Source: an uncultured Paracoccaceae bacterium (lineage in GTDB: Bacteria > Pseudomonadota > Alphaproteobacteria > Rhodobacterales > Rhodobacteraceae). From it: a stretch of 64,000 nucleotides of DNA. A program made the translations under genes and the position numbers. Where the stretch lies: contig CANLVP010000001.1 of assembly GCA_947494675.1 (NCBI GenBank), forward strand, positions 62,001 to 126,000. The letters are read 5' to 3'. Below are positions 17,051 to 26,053 of this stretch, piece after piece. The notes under the pieces were generated by a model, which ran no database searches, was not told the origin of the DNA, and saw only the letters and a program-made list of their open reading frames with translations. Positions within the stretch are counted from its first letter, which is position 1. Every line of letters begins with the position of its first letter.

Positions 17051-18326
17051 AACGCAGCGCCTCAACCGGGTTCATGCGGGCGGCACGTCGGGCCGGAAAG
17101 ATCGTCACGATCCACGACAGCCCCAGCGCCAGCGCCACGGATTTGAGCACATCGCGCAGGTGCAATTCGGCAGGCAGCGCATAGATGCCCCGGATTGAGG
17201 GGTCCCAGACATCGCCGCCGGACATGTAGTTCACAAAACTGAAGATCGGGTCGATATAAAGCGCGAAGAGACAGCCAAGGATCACTCCAAAGAGCGTCCC
17301 CGCCGTGCCGATGCCTGCGCCACAGATAAAGAAGATGCGCAAGATCGACCCTTCGGACAGGCCCATGGTGCGCAAGATGCCGATGTCGCGACCCTTGTTT
17401 TTGACCAGCATGATCAGGCCCGAAATGATGTTCATCGAGGCGATGAGCACAAGGATCGACAGGATCACGAACATCACATTGTCCTCAATCGAGAGGGCGC
17501 GCAAAAACGCGCCCGCGCTGTCGCGCCATGTCCAGACGAGGGTGCCCTGCCCGCTGGCATCAAAGATCGCTGGCACCATCTCATCCACCGCATCGGGATC
17601 GGCGAGCATGACTTCGATCTCATCCGCCACGCCGTCGCGGTTAAAGAACACCTGCGCCTCGGCCAGTGGCATGTAGACCCGCGTGCGGTCGATATCAAAG
17701 CGACCGGCGGTGAAGATATAGGTCACGTCATAGGCGTTGGTGCGGGGGCTGGTACCCATCGCGGTGCGCACGCCGTTGGGCGAGATGATCCTGACGCGGT
17801 CGCCCACGGTCACGCCCAATTCGCGCGCGACGCCAGAGCCCATGGCGATGCCTTGGGCAAAGTTGGCGATGTCACCCTGACTGTCTTGCGGGTTGGCGAT
17901 GCGGGGGATGGTCAGCAGATCCTCTGGCGTGATGCCGTAGACGTCGGCGGCGGTGTTTTGCTGGCCGCGATTGGCAAGCACCTGCCCGCGCACCAGAGGG
18001 GCCGCGCGGGTCACGCCGGGGACGGCCAAAAGATCGGCGGACAATTGTTCATAATCAGTGATCAGGCGGCTGACCTGCGTGGTGCCTGCGATAGCGGTTT
18101 GTTTGTAGACCGTCACATGCGCGTTGGAGCCAAGGATCGTGTCCACAAATTCGGCGCGAAAGCCCGACCGCACCGCCAAGGTCACGATCAGCGCAAAGAC
18201 CGCGAGGGTGACGCCGATCAGGCTGATCCATGTCATGACGGACACGCCGCCTTCGGCGCGTTTGGCGCGGATATAGCGCCAGGCGATCATCCACTCGAAT
18301 TTCGCGAAGGGGGCTGTGCTGGCCAT
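17043..18326 (-). CDS. lolC: Lipoprotein-releasing ABC transporter permease LolC/LolE
   Basis: A 427-aa permease with one N-terminal membrane helix (about residues 25-48), a large periplasmic domain and three C-terminal helices (FtsX fold). The N-terminal [21 protein letters not shown] and the GSNAHVTVY segment are typical of LolC/E. Alphaproteobacteria often have one such gene, which would serve as a homodimer. I prefer the ATG at 18326 (AAAGGCAGC upstream) to one ten codons earlier. Confidence 0.92.
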   Translation of the reverse strand: MASTAPFAKFEWMIAWRYIRAKRAEGGVSVMTWISLIGVTLAVFALIVTLAVRSGFRAEFVDTILGSNAHVTVYKQTAIAGTTQVSRLITDYEQLSADLLAVPGVTRAAPLVRGQVLANRGQQNTAADVYGITPEDLLTIPRIANPQDSQGDIANFAQGIAMGSGVARELGVTVGDRVRIISPNGVRTAMGTSPRTNAYDVTYIFTAGRFDIDRTRVYMPLAEAQVFFNRDGVADEIEVMLADPDAVDEMVPAIFDASGQGTLVWTWRDSAGAFLRALSIEDNVMFVILSILVLIASMNIISGLIMLVKNKGRDIGILRTMGLSEGSILRIFFICGAGIGTAGTLFGVILGCLFALYIDPIFSFVNYMSGGDVWDPSIRGIYALPAELHLRDVLKSVALALGLSWIVTIFPARRAARMNPVEALRYE

Positions 18327-18412
18327 TTGCTGCCTTTTGTCTGCTCGCGCGGACATTGGGCGATGCAGGCGCGAGGGTCAATGTGGCAAGGTGATTTTCG
18401 GCCCCGATCGGC

Positions 18413-19660
18413 CTAGTGGAGTGCGGCCCCGCACGCCTTTTGTCGGGCGGCGAGGAAGCTGCGTTCCTGCGCGTTTTGCGTAAGCGCGATGGCGCGGTCA
18501 TAGGCGGCATGCGCGGCGGCGGTATCACCGGCGCGGGCCGACAGATCGGCAAGCGCCGCGTGGTAGGGTTGGTAGCTGTCCATCTGCGCGTCATGGGCCT
18601 GCCGCAACAGCGCCAAGCCTGCGGCGGGGTCTTGGGCGTAAGACACGGCAATCGCGTGATTGATCTGCACCACCGGGTTGGGTTGCAACCTGAAAAGCAG
18701 CCCGTAAAGCCCTGAAATATCGTGCCAATCGGTGCTTTCCCAATCGGGCGCATTGGCATGGGCGGCAGAGATCGCCGCTTGCAGTTGATAGGGTCCGATT
18801 TGCTGCCGGGCCAAGGCCTGCTGCAGGATTCCGGTCCCTTCGGTGATGGCCGCGCGGTTCCAAAGCGCGCGATCCTGCGCCTCAAGCGCCACCATATGGC
18901 CATCTGCACCGGTGCGTGCGGCGCGGCGGCTGTCGTGCAGGATCATAAGTGCCAAAAGACCCGCGACCTCAGCCTCTTCCGGCATCAGGGACAACACGGT
19001 GCGGGCAAGGCTGATCGCCTCGGCGGTCAGATCAGGCCGCGTGAGGTCGTCACCAGTGCTGGCGGCGTAACCTTCGTTAAAGATCAGGTAGATCACTTGC
19101 AGCACCGCGTCGCGCCGTTCGGGCAGCACATCGCGGTCGGGGATCACATAGGGAATACCCGCGCCCCTGATCTTGCGTTTGGCGCGCACAAGCCGCTGCG
19201 CCATCGTCTCGGGCTTGGTGACAAAGGCATGAGCAATCTCATCTGTGGTCAGCCCACCCAGCGTGCGCAGGGTCAGCGCCACCTGCACCTGCCGGTCAAG
19301 CGCCGGATGGCAACAGGTAAAGATCATCTCGAGCCGTTTGTCGGGTATCACCTGATCCTCGATCGGTTGGTTGGCGAGATCTGCCAGATGCGACAGCTCT
19401 GCTGCGTGGGCATTGTGGGTGGCGGTGCGGCGGATGCGGTCGATGGCCTTGCGCCGCGCGGCGGTGATCAGCCAAGCGTCGGGCGCGTGCGGCAGCCCGT
19501 TGCGCGCCCAGTGATGCAGAGCCGACACGACCGCGTCTTGCAGCGCGTCTTCGGCCAGTTGGATGTCGCCAAGCGTCTTGGTCAGCGACGCCAGAATGCG
19601 CCCCCACTCCTGCCGCGCGATCCGCGCAATGGCATCCTGCGTGACAGAAGGGGGCGTCAT
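18413..19660 (-). CDS. ECF42-type RNA polymerase sigma factor with C-terminal TPR-like extension
   Basis: A 415-aa sigma factor, much longer than ordinary ECF factors. Region 2 occupies about residues 10-80 ([26 protein letters not shown]) and region 4 about 110-170. The remaining C-terminal half is helical and TPR-like (DUF6596). This architecture and the adjacent DGPF gene define group ECF42, where the extension is needed for activity and no anti-sigma factor is known. The start lies 4 nt after the DGPF stop. Confidence 0.9.
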   Translation of the reverse strand: MTPPSVTQDAIARIARQEWGRILASLTKTLGDIQLAEDALQDAVVSALHHWARNGLPHAPDAWLITAARRKAIDRIRRTATHNAHAAELSHLADLANQPIEDQVIPDKRLEMIFTCCHPALDRQVQVALTLRTLGGLTTDEIAHAFVTKPETMAQRLVRAKRKIRGAGIPYVIPDRDVLPERRDAVLQVIYLIFNEGYAASTGDDLTRPDLTAEAISLARTVLSLMPEEAEVAGLLALMILHDSRRAARTGADGHMVALEAQDRALWNRAAITEGTGILQQALARQQIGPYQLQAAISAAHANAPDWESTDWHDISGLYGLLFRLQPNPVVQINHAIAVSYAQDPAAGLALLRQAHDAQMDSYQPYHAALADLSARAGDTAAAHAAYDRAIALTQNAQERSFLAARQKACGAALH

Positions 19661-19664
19661 GCGG

Positions 19665-20018
19665 TCAGCTGTCCCAGACAATAAGGGGGCGCACTTCGAT
19701 CCGGCCATAGGTGGCGGTGGGGATCATGGCGGCGCATTTCAGTGCCTCGTCGAGATCGGCACATTCGAGCAGGTAATAGCCACCCAGCTGTTCCTTGGTT
19801 TCGGCAAAGGGGCCGTCCATGGTTTCGGTCTTGCCACCGCGAATACTGACGGTCGTGGCGGTGGACACGTCTTGCAGGGCGTCACCGGCGACGAACTTCC
19901 CCTCGTCTTTCATCTTGGTGGTGAAGTCCTGGTAGCCCTGCATAAAGGGGCCAAATTCGGGTGATCCGGGCTGTGGGCCAGTTCCTTCGGCGGAATAGAT
20001 CAGGCACATGAATTGCAT
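19665..20018 (-). CDS. YCII-related DGPF domain protein, ECF42 partner
   Basis: A 117-aa YCII-fold protein containing the [18 protein letters not shown] motif (about residues 71-88) that names the DGPF family. Such genes are usual targets and neighbours of ECF42 sigma factors. The enzymatic role is unknown. AAGGAG precedes the ATG at 20018-20016. It is the first gene of a two-gene operon with the sigma factor. Confidence 0.9.
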   Translation of the reverse strand: MQFMCLIYSAEGTGPQPGSPEFGPFMQGYQDFTTKMKDEGKFVAGDALQDVSTATTVSIRGGKTETMDGPFAETKEQLGGYYLLECADLDEALKCAAMIPTATYGRIEVRPLIVWDS

Positions 20019-20129
20019 TTCGTTTCTCCTTGTCAGCAGGCGCACAACGCGTGCGCCTTACATACCAGACGCACGGGGATTGCTGAAATCGACAGTAGGG
20101 CGAAATTTTTTTTGAAAAAAGTTTCAGGG

Positions 20130-20828
20130 CTACCAGTGATTGCCGTCTGAGCGCCATTGCGCGGGGTCCTGCCCCTTGGTGCCAGCCGCCGCCCACAGCA
20201 GCCCACGGCGCAGCATTTCATGTGCCGGCCCTGTGTCGATCACATCCGCATGATGGCCCAAGGCGTTGTAATAGACGCGCCCGTGGCCCCACTGCCGTGT
20301 CCAGGCGACGGGCATATCAACCGCGCCATTGGGGCTGTGATACCAGGTCACCACATCGGTGCGTGTGGTGGCGAGTACTGTGTTGGCGGGGTCGGTGTGC
20401 AGGTAATATTGCTCTGTCTCCACCTCAAAATCCGGGATACCCGCGACCAAGGGATCATCAGATGCAATCTGCACCCGGTGTTTCACGCCGTCACCGCCGG
20501 GGTGCGCGACCCAATTGGCGCCGGTCATGAATTGCCACAGCGGCATATCGCGGAACGCGTCGCACATGCCGCCGTGACAGCCCGCAAGGCCGGTGCCGCG
20601 GGCCACGGCCTCTGACACATTGGTGGCGGCTTCGCGGGTGGTCTGGCTCATGGTCCAGACCGGCACGATCAGGTCGAGGGTTTGCAGGTAGTCAGGGTCG
20701 TCAAAGGCGTCGAGCGTATCGGTCACGGTCACCTCGCCACCTGCCTCCTTGAGGATATCGCGAAAGATCACGGCGACTTTGTCGGGTTCATGGCCGTCCC
20801 AGCCACCCCAAGTGATCAAGGCTTTCAT
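20130..20828 (-). CDS. ThuA-like protein (glutamine-amidotransferase fold)
   Basis: A 232-aa ThuA family member. Typical features are the start KALITWGGWDGHEP, the turn GTGLAGCHGGMCDAFRD and the end RVYYNALGHHADV. ThuA-like proteins are linked to trehalose/disaccharide use in rhizobia but their reaction is not settled. GGAAGGAG precedes the ATG, which overlaps the DUF2937 stop by 4 bp. An A/T-rich tract follows the gene (20105-20125). Sugar genes are absent nearby, so a trehalose role is not supported here. Confidence 0.85.
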   Translation of the reverse strand: MKALITWGGWDGHEPDKVAVIFRDILKEAGGEVTVTDTLDAFDDPDYLQTLDLIVPVWTMSQTTREAATNVSEAVARGTGLAGCHGGMCDAFRDMPLWQFMTGANWVAHPGGDGVKHRVQIASDDPLVAGIPDFEVETEQYYLHTDPANTVLATTRTDVVTWYHSPNGAVDMPVAWTRQWGHGRVYYNALGHHADVIDTGPAHEMLRRGLLWAAAGTKGQDPAQWRSDGNHW

Positions 20829-21397
20829 CGGCGCACTCCTTCCAGTTTGCGGATCGGCGGTTGTGCCGAAGATGTGGGGCGTTGCAGGGCGGGTTCTTGC
20901 CGGGGTGCGGGGCCGCGTCTGCGGCGGAATGGAGCGGTGATGAGTGCCAGAAGTGCGGCGATCCCGGCCCAGCCGGTGACAAAGCCCGCCCCTGCCGTGA
21001 CCGCGCCCGGCGTTGACAGCGGCAGCGCCGGTTCGAAGTCCGCCCAAGCGGCGGCCAGTGTTGCGGGGTCGGCCATGCGCTGCGGCATGGCGATCCGCTC
21101 CATTGGGGTGGCCGCGCGCAGGGCGGTCAGGTTGTCTGAGAGCCGCGCGTGGCGGGCGAAAGTCTCGCGCATGTCTGTCGCGCGGGCGTCGAGAAAGCTG
21201 GTGCCAGTGAGTTGGGTCAGCGCCTCTTCCCGGCCTAACCCCGCCTCTAAGGCAGAGGCGTCAAAGTCCATTACCACAACGGTCAGCGCATCGACCTGCC
21301 CCGCAAGGCGTTGCAGATATTGCTGGCTGAACGATGGGTATTGGGACAGCACAGCGGCCCCGGCAAGGCCACCAGCGAGGGTCAAAGCACGGCGCAT
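20825..21397 (-). CDS. DUF2937 family membrane protein
   Basis: A 190-aa protein with an N-terminal helix (about 5-20), the family motif SFSQQYLQRLAGQVDAL (about 22-38) and a second membrane segment near 138-158, followed by a basic tail (RRRRGP). DUF2937 has no known function. It sits between peroxiredoxin and ThuA-like genes, touching both (1-bp and 4-bp overlaps), so all three are probably translated together. Confidence 0.82.
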   Translation of the reverse strand: MRRALTLAGGLAGAAVLSQYPSFSQQYLQRLAGQVDALTVVVMDFDASALEAGLGREEALTQLTGTSFLDARATDMRETFARHARLSDNLTALRAATPMERIAMPQRMADPATLAAAWADFEPALPLSTPGAVTAGAGFVTGWAGIAALLALITAPFRRRRGPAPRQEPALQRPTSSAQPPIRKLEGVRR

Positions 21398-21957
21398 CAG
21401 ATGCCCCCCTTGATCTGGTCAGCGACCCAGGCCGCGTCCGTATCGGGCGGGAAAACAGGATAGTTGACGCAGGCGATGACACCGTCCTTTGCGATTATTG
21501 TGAGGCGTTTGAGCATGTCACGCCCTTCAACCTGCAACGTCGGCAGATCGAGGGCCTTGGCGAGGGTTAGGCCCGCATCCGACAAAAGCGGATAGGGCAG
21601 ATGCAAACGGTCCGCCGCCTCTTTCTGATCATCCGTCGTCTGGGTCGAGATGCCATAGATATGCGCGACACCAAGTGCAGTGAGGTCGGCGTAAAGGTCG
21701 CGATAGGCGCAAGTTTGCGGCGTGCAGCCGCGCGCGCCTGCGATCTGGTCCCAACCGTCGGGCAAGGCGCGGTCGGGCCGCCCGGTCATGGGATAGCAAA
21801 ACAGCACGGCAAGACCGGACAAGTCACCAAGCGCCACCGCTGCCCCATCCGTCGCCGTCAAGGACACCTCTGGCAGGCGCCTGCCAACCAGATGCGCGGC
21901 CCTACCATCGTCGGCGGGGGCCGGAATTGTGGACCAATCCACGTCGGTTAGGGACAT
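21397..21957 (-). CDS. Peroxiredoxin (AhpC/TSA, thioredoxin fold)
   Basis: A 186-aa protein of the redoxin superfamily. It has LPEVSLTATDGAAVALGDLSG and the strand AVLFCYPMTGRPDRALPDGWDQI, where the Cys-containing region is unlike the standard PxxxTxxC. CTPQTCAYRD (about residues 76-85) supplies the likely redox Cys pair. Probably a peroxide- or disulfide-handling enzyme. I use the ATG at 21957 (GAGGCACGAC upstream). First gene of an operon with DUF2937 and ThuA. Confidence 0.82.
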   Translation of the reverse strand: MSLTDVDWSTIPAPADDGRAAHLVGRRLPEVSLTATDGAAVALGDLSGLAVLFCYPMTGRPDRALPDGWDQIAGARGCTPQTCAYRDLYADLTALGVAHIYGISTQTTDDQKEAADRLHLPYPLLSDAGLTLAKALDLPTLQVEGRDMLKRLTIIAKDGVIACVNYPVFPPDTDAAWVADQIKGGI

Positions 21958-22028
21958 GTCGTGCCTCATGTCTTTTTGTTTTGCCAAAGCATAGGCCAAG
22001 CGGTGCATCAGGTCTATCTGGCAAAAGC

Positions 22029-22092
22029 CGTGTCTGGTTTATTTGACACTGGGTAAAATGAAACATACATATAGTCCAACGAACCAGACACG
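22029..22092 (+). promoter_or_regulatory. Promoter flanked by a perfect 11-bp inverted repeat
   Basis: CGTGTCTGGTT (22029-22039) is repeated inverted as AACCAGACACG (22082-22092). A consensus -35 TTGACA (22043-22048) and, 17 nt on, TACATA (22066-22071) lie between the arms. The gene at 22115 follows. The layout suggests an operator embracing the promoter, possibly read by the XRE protein encoded two genes down or by a DNA loop-forming dimer. Confidence 0.55.
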
Positions 22093-22114
22093 ACGATTCG
22101 CAAAGGAAAGCGCT

Positions 22115-22564
22115 ATGGCCTTCGAGGAACGCAACACTTGGACCTATTTGGTGATCAGCCTGATCGTCATGCTGATCTTTGGCACGCGCATCTATGACGC
22201 GACCGTCATGGGCCTGTTTGACGGGCCAGACGGGTTGCAAACATGGGCGCGGCGGGTGCTGACCTATATCCCGATTGCGATTGTGATGGTGATTGCGGGT
22301 GTGATCCTCGCCAATATCATTTACGGCATCTTCACGGGGGGCGACGATCTGACGATGAAAGAAGATGAGCGTGATCGCCATATCGGCCTGCGCGGGATGC
22401 GCGTCACTGGCGCGGTCTTTTCCACCGGATGGATCATCGCGGTGATCTTGCTGGCCATCGGATATTCGGCGCTTCAGGCGCTCAATCTGATGCTGATTGC
22501 GGCGTGGTTTTCGGATGTGGCGGGCAATCTGGTGAAGCTCTTTTTCTACCGGCGCGGCTACTGA
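22115..22564 (+). CDS. Integral membrane protein paired with an XRE regulator
   Basis: A 149-aa protein with four predicted membrane helices (about residues 10-28, 48-70, 100-118 and 122-140) and a charged cytoplasmic loop, MKEDERDRHIGLRG. Membrane proteins of this shape are often encoded just before a small YozG-like XRE repressor. Function unknown. AAAGGAAAG precedes the ATG; an upstream in-frame start would lie within the promoter. Confidence 0.82.
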   Translation: MAFEERNTWTYLVISLIVMLIFGTRIYDATVMGLFDGPDGLQTWARRVLTYIPIAIVMVIAGVILANIIYGIFTGGDDLTMKEDERDRHIGLRGMRVTGAVFSTGWIIAVILLAIGYSALQALNLMLIAAWFSDVAGNLVKLFFYRRGY

Positions 22565-22785
22565 TGGGCGCGCCACCGATCAGCAATACGATCCGGCGAC
22601 TGCGCTTTGAAACCGGAGAAATGACGCAAAAGGCGCTGGCCGAAGCGGTGGGCGTCACCCGTCAGACCATTGTGGCGATTGAGAACGCGAAATATTCGCC
22701 GACGCTGGAATTGGCGTTCAAGATCGCCAAGGCTTTTGACAAGCCGCTAGAGGATGTTTTTCAATACGACGCGCCTGAAGAATAG
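22564..22785 (+). CDS. Small XRE-family transcriptional regulator (YozG-like)
   Basis: A 73-aa protein that is almost entirely one helix-turn-helix: MTQKALAEAVGVTRQTIVAI (about residues 20-39), followed by NAKYSPTLELAFKIAKAF. Its start overlaps the stop of the membrane-protein gene (TGATG), so the two are coupled. Likely a local repressor; the inverted repeat at 22029-22092 is the obvious candidate target. Confidence 0.9.
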   Translation: MGAPPISNTIRRLRFETGEMTQKALAEAVGVTRQTIVAIENAKYSPTLELAFKIAKAFDKPLEDVFQYDAPEE

Positions 22786-22817
22786 CGTCTAACCTACAGA
22801 TAGATAAGGAATTTCAC

Positions 22818-23462
22818 ATGGGACGTCGTTCTATGAACAAGATAGTTGTGCCTGCTACCCTGCTCTTTTTGACAGCGATTCCGACCATCATGGCCGCTGT
22901 GCGTGTGGTGCAAATTCCGGCCGGGACCACCCCCGCTGATGTGGCCTATTTGATGACCCTGCCGCTGCCCTATTGGCTGCATGCAGCGGCAGGTGTTGCC
23001 TTTGGCATTATCGGGCCGTTGCAGTTTGGGCGCGTGCTGGCGGGGCGCTTTGGCTGGCTGCACAAGGCATTGGGCCGCGTCTTTGTCGTCGCCGGTGCCG
23101 TGCTGGGGCTGTCGGGGTTGCGGTTGCTGCTGGCCTTCCATGGATCGTCCACGTGGCTGCTGGACGCGGCACGGATCACTGGCGGCATCGCCCTGTTGAT
23201 CGCGCTGGCCCTTGCCATCCGCGCGATCCAGGACCGCGATGTGCCGAGCCACCGCGCTTGGATGATCCGGGCCTATGCCATTGGGGTCGGCCAGTCGCTG
23301 ATCGCCTTTATCCTGTTCCCGATTTACCTGATCACCGGTGAACCACCTGTCGGCCTGTTGTCGGACCTGACGGTCGTGATCTCTTGGGCGATTTCCATCT
23401 GGCTGGGTGAATATGCGATCCGTCGCGCCGCGCGCCCCGCCCCCATGCCGCAACACGCTTGA
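22818..23462 (+). CDS. DUF2306 family membrane protein
   Basis: A 214-aa protein with about six membrane helices. The H-x-G and HRAWMIRAYA (about 145-154) segments are typical of DUF2306. AAGGAATTTCAC precedes the ATG. Function unknown. Its TGA overlaps the sequence just before the methyltransferase start, so they are probably cotranscribed. Confidence 0.82.
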   Translation: MGRRSMNKIVVPATLLFLTAIPTIMAAVRVVQIPAGTTPADVAYLMTLPLPYWLHAAAGVAFGIIGPLQFGRVLAGRFGWLHKALGRVFVVAGAVLGLSGLRLLLAFHGSSTWLLDAARITGGIALLIALALAIRAIQDRDVPSHRAWMIRAYAIGVGQSLIAFILFPIYLITGEPPVGLLSDLTVVISWAISIWLGEYAIRRAARPAPMPQHA

Positions 23463-23476
23463 GCAAAGGAAAAATC

Positions 23477-24094
23477 ATGTCACGCGCAACATTCTGGAAC
23501 GTAATTGCCAAGAAATACGCCCGCGATCCGGTGGCGGACGTGCCGAGCTACGAGAAAAAGCTGGCGATGACCCAAGCGCTGCTGCGCCCCGAGATGCAGC
23601 TGCTTGAGGTTGGCTGCGGCACCGGGACAACCGCGCTTTACCATGCGCCCAAGGTCGCGCGGATCGACGCCATCGATTTTTCCAAAGCGATGATCGGGAT
23701 TGCCCGCGACAAGGCCACAGATCAGGGGATCAGCAATGTCGATTTCCGCGTGGCGAGCTTGGCCGATCTACCCAAGACGCCGCTGTACGATATGGCCTTG
23801 GGACTGTCGCTGCTGCATTTGCTGGATGATCCGACGGCTGGCTTGGCGGCCCTAGCGGGACAGGTGAAACCGGGCGGCTATGTCGTCACCTCAACCGTAT
23901 GCATGGGCGATATGACGGGTCTGGCGCCCAAGATCGTGCCGTGGATTGGCAAGCTGGGGTTGATCCCCAAGGTGGCACTGGTCACGCGGGATCAGTTGAT
24001 CGCGGCGCATAAGGCCGCAGGGCTGGCTGTGGTCGAAGAGTTTCGACCCCGCCCCGATGCCTCGGTCTTTTTGATCGCGCAGACGCCGGTCTGA
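23477..24094 (+). CDS. Class I SAM-dependent methyltransferase
   Basis: A 205-aa methyltransferase with motif I LLEVGCGTGTTAL (about 41-53), the acidic ribose-binding end of strand 2 (IDAIDFS) and a GLSLLHLLDD motif IV region. The substrate is unknown; the layout is close to UbiE/small-molecule enzymes. AAAGGAAAAATC precedes the ATG. It converges on proS, 8 nt away, with a shared palindromic repeat. Confidence 0.87.
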   Translation: MSRATFWNVIAKKYARDPVADVPSYEKKLAMTQALLRPEMQLLEVGCGTGTTALYHAPKVARIDAIDFSKAMIGIARDKATDQGISNVDFRVASLADLPKTPLYDMALGLSLLHLLDDPTAGLAALAGQVKPGGYVVTSTVCMGDMTGLAPKIVPWIGKLGLIPKVALVTRDQLIAAHKAAGLAVVEEFRPRPDASVFLIAQTPV

Positions 24095-24107
24095 AGTCCG
24101 GCCTACA
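24085..24107 (-). repeat. Palindromic repeat copy at the proS stop
   Basis: GCCGGTCTGAAG then TCCGGCCTACA, differing at two positions from the 4408 copy. The CTA at 24103-24105 is the TAG stop of proS. The other end of the repeat lies inside the last codons of the methyltransferase gene. Confidence 0.6.
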
Positions 24108-25440
24108 GGCCCGCGTAGATATCCACGATCCGGGCCACGGCATCGGCGGGCGACATCTCTTCGCTCTCGCCGGTGCGGCGGGAGGTGAGTTCGACAACGC
24201 CGTTCTTGAGGCCGCGCGGACCCACGGTGATCCGCCAGGGCAGGCCGATCATGTCCATGGTGCCAAACTTGGCCCCTGCCCGTTCGTCGCGGTCATCATA
24301 AAGCGGTTCAAGCCCGGCCTTGGTCAGCTGCGCATAAAGGTCTTCGCATGCCGCATCGCAGGCGTCATCGCCCGACCGCATGTTCAGAATACCGCAGTGG
24401 AACGGCGTCACGCCTTCGGGCCAGATGATGCCTTTGTCGTCGTGGCTCGCCTCGATGATCGCACCCAAGAGGCGGGACACGCCAATGCCGTGGGACCCCA
24501 TGTGGATCGGCGTTTGTCCGCCTTTGCCATCGTCGACGGTGGCGCCCAAGGGTTCGGAATATGTGGTGCCGAAGTAGAAGATTTGTCCCACTTCGATGCC
24601 ACGGGCCACGCGGCGGCGCTCCTCTGGCACGGCATTGAACAGGTCTTCTTCGTGGGTCTCGTCGGTGCGGGCATAGAGCGAGGTGAACTCATCCATGATC
24701 GACTGGCATTGCGCCTTGTCGTCAAAATTCACGTCACGCTGACCCAGCGAGATGTCGGTGACGGCGCTGTCATAGAAGACCTCTGACTCACCGGTGTCGG
24801 CGAGCACGAGGAATTCATGGGTGTAGTCGCCGCCAATCGGGCCGCTATCCGCACGCATCGGGATCGCCTGCAGGCCCATGCGTTCGTAGGTGCGCAGGTA
24901 GGTCACCAGATGGCGGTTGTAGGCGTGCAGCGCGTCCTCTTTGGTGAGGTCAAAGTTATAGCCATCCTTCATCAGGAATTCACGGCCCCGCATGACGCCG
25001 AAACGCGGGCGGACTTCATCGCGGAACTTCCACTGGATCTGGTAGAGCGTCAGCGGCAAGTCCTTGTAAGACTTCACATAAGACCGGAAGGTATCAGTGA
25101 ACATCTCCTCAGCCGTCGGCGAAAACAGCATGTCCCGGTCGTGCCGGTCCTTCATGCGCAGCATCTCTTCGCCGTAGCCGTCATAACGGCCGCTTTCGCG
25201 CCACAGGTCCGCCGATTGGATCGTGGGCATCAGCATGGCGATATGGCCGGCCTTGGCCTGCTCTTCGTGCACAATGTTTTCCAGCTTGCGCAGCACCTTA
25301 AAGCCCAGCGGCAACCAGCTGTAGATGCCCGCGCTGGATTGTTTGATCATGCCCGCTTGCAGCATGTAGCGGTGGCTGACGATCTGCGCCTCGCGCGGGG
25401 TTTCTTTGAGGACGGGCAGGAAGTAGCGGGACAGGCGCAT
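24103..25440 (-). CDS. proS: Prolyl-tRNA synthetase
   Basis: A 445-aa class II synthetase that charges tRNA-Pro. Motif 2 is in [21 protein letters not shown] (about residues 138-158) and motif 3 in [14 protein letters not shown]; the C-terminal anticodon-binding domain starts near residue 350. The protein is the short alphaproteobacterial form that lacks the editing insertion of the E. coli enzyme, so proofreading of Ala-tRNA-Pro would need a free-standing ProXp-type protein elsewhere. Confidence 0.95.
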   Translation of the reverse strand: MRLSRYFLPVLKETPREAQIVSHRYMLQAGMIKQSSAGIYSWLPLGFKVLRKLENIVHEEQAKAGHIAMLMPTIQSADLWRESGRYDGYGEEMLRMKDRHDRDMLFSPTAEEMFTDTFRSYVKSYKDLPLTLYQIQWKFRDEVRPRFGVMRGREFLMKDGYNFDLTKEDALHAYNRHLVTYLRTYERMGLQAIPMRADSGPIGGDYTHEFLVLADTGESEVFYDSAVTDISLGQRDVNFDDKAQCQSIMDEFTSLYARTDETHEEDLFNAVPEERRRVARGIEVGQIFYFGTTYSEPLGATVDDGKGGQTPIHMGSHGIGVSRLLGAIIEASHDDKGIIWPEGVTPFHCGILNMRSGDDACDAACEDLYAQLTKAGLEPLYDDRDERAGAKFGTMDMIGLPWRITVGPRGLKNGVVELTSRRTGESEEMSPADAVARIVDIYAGL

Positions 25441-25511
25441 GAGCGAGAGACCTTGAGCAAAATGTTGAAACTCAGGCTTAGGCCAAAGGTCAGCCCTTCA
25501 CAAGATCACCT

Positions 25512-25868
25512 TTAGGGGCGGATTGTGCTGCCGGGTCTTGGGCGATCAAAGCCCCAGCCGCCCACGGGCGTGTCCATCAAACCGGCAAAGACCAGCGGCA
25601 CGTCCACCGCCAGCGCGCCAGTGCGCAAACGTGGTGGCCGTGGTGGTGTGGGGCGGTCAATGCCCCAGCCGCCCGTCGGGGTGCCAAACACGCCTGTCAA
25701 AAGCAGCTGATCGTCTGGCGTGGTCGCGCGTGGTGCAATGGGTTTGGGTGGGAACTTGCCATCATCAAATACAAAACCGCCGGTTGGCGTCTGGAGGACA
25801 CCGGCGATGGCGGGGGTGGCTGTAACACTTAGGATCAGCGCCGCGTGGCGCAGGTGGGAAATGAACAT
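25512..25868 (-). CDS. Exported hypothetical protein with three TPxGG repeats
   Basis: A 118-aa protein with a signal peptide (about 1-22, ending TPAIAG). The mature part holds three units: LQTPTGGFVFDD, VFGTPTGGWGIDRP and LMDTPVGGWGFDRP, separated by proline-rich linkers. I do not recognise the family. It could be a small envelope protein with a repeated ligand- or wall-binding motif. Confidence 0.72.
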   Translation of the reverse strand: MFISHLRHAALILSVTATPAIAGVLQTPTGGFVFDDGKFPPKPIAPRATTPDDQLLLTGVFGTPTGGWGIDRPTPPRPPRLRTGALAVDVPLVFAGLMDTPVGGWGFDRPRPGSTIRP

Positions 25869-26053
25869 GTCAAAAGGCCTTTGGTTTAATCCATCTAGAA
25901 TAGCACAGGTGCGCGTTTACGCAAAATCGGCGGGCTTGGATCAAACATGTCGGGCGGCTGACAGCTGCGTGAGGGATGTGACCCGAAGCCGCGACGCGCC
26001 CGTAATCCCTTCATCAAGCAACAAGGCTTGGCCACCACTTAGGGAGACACCAC

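Noticed and set aside
20101-20126. A/T-rich tract after the ThuA gene considered as an intrinsic terminator
   Set aside because: It has T and A runs but no solid GC stem, so I left it as a note only.
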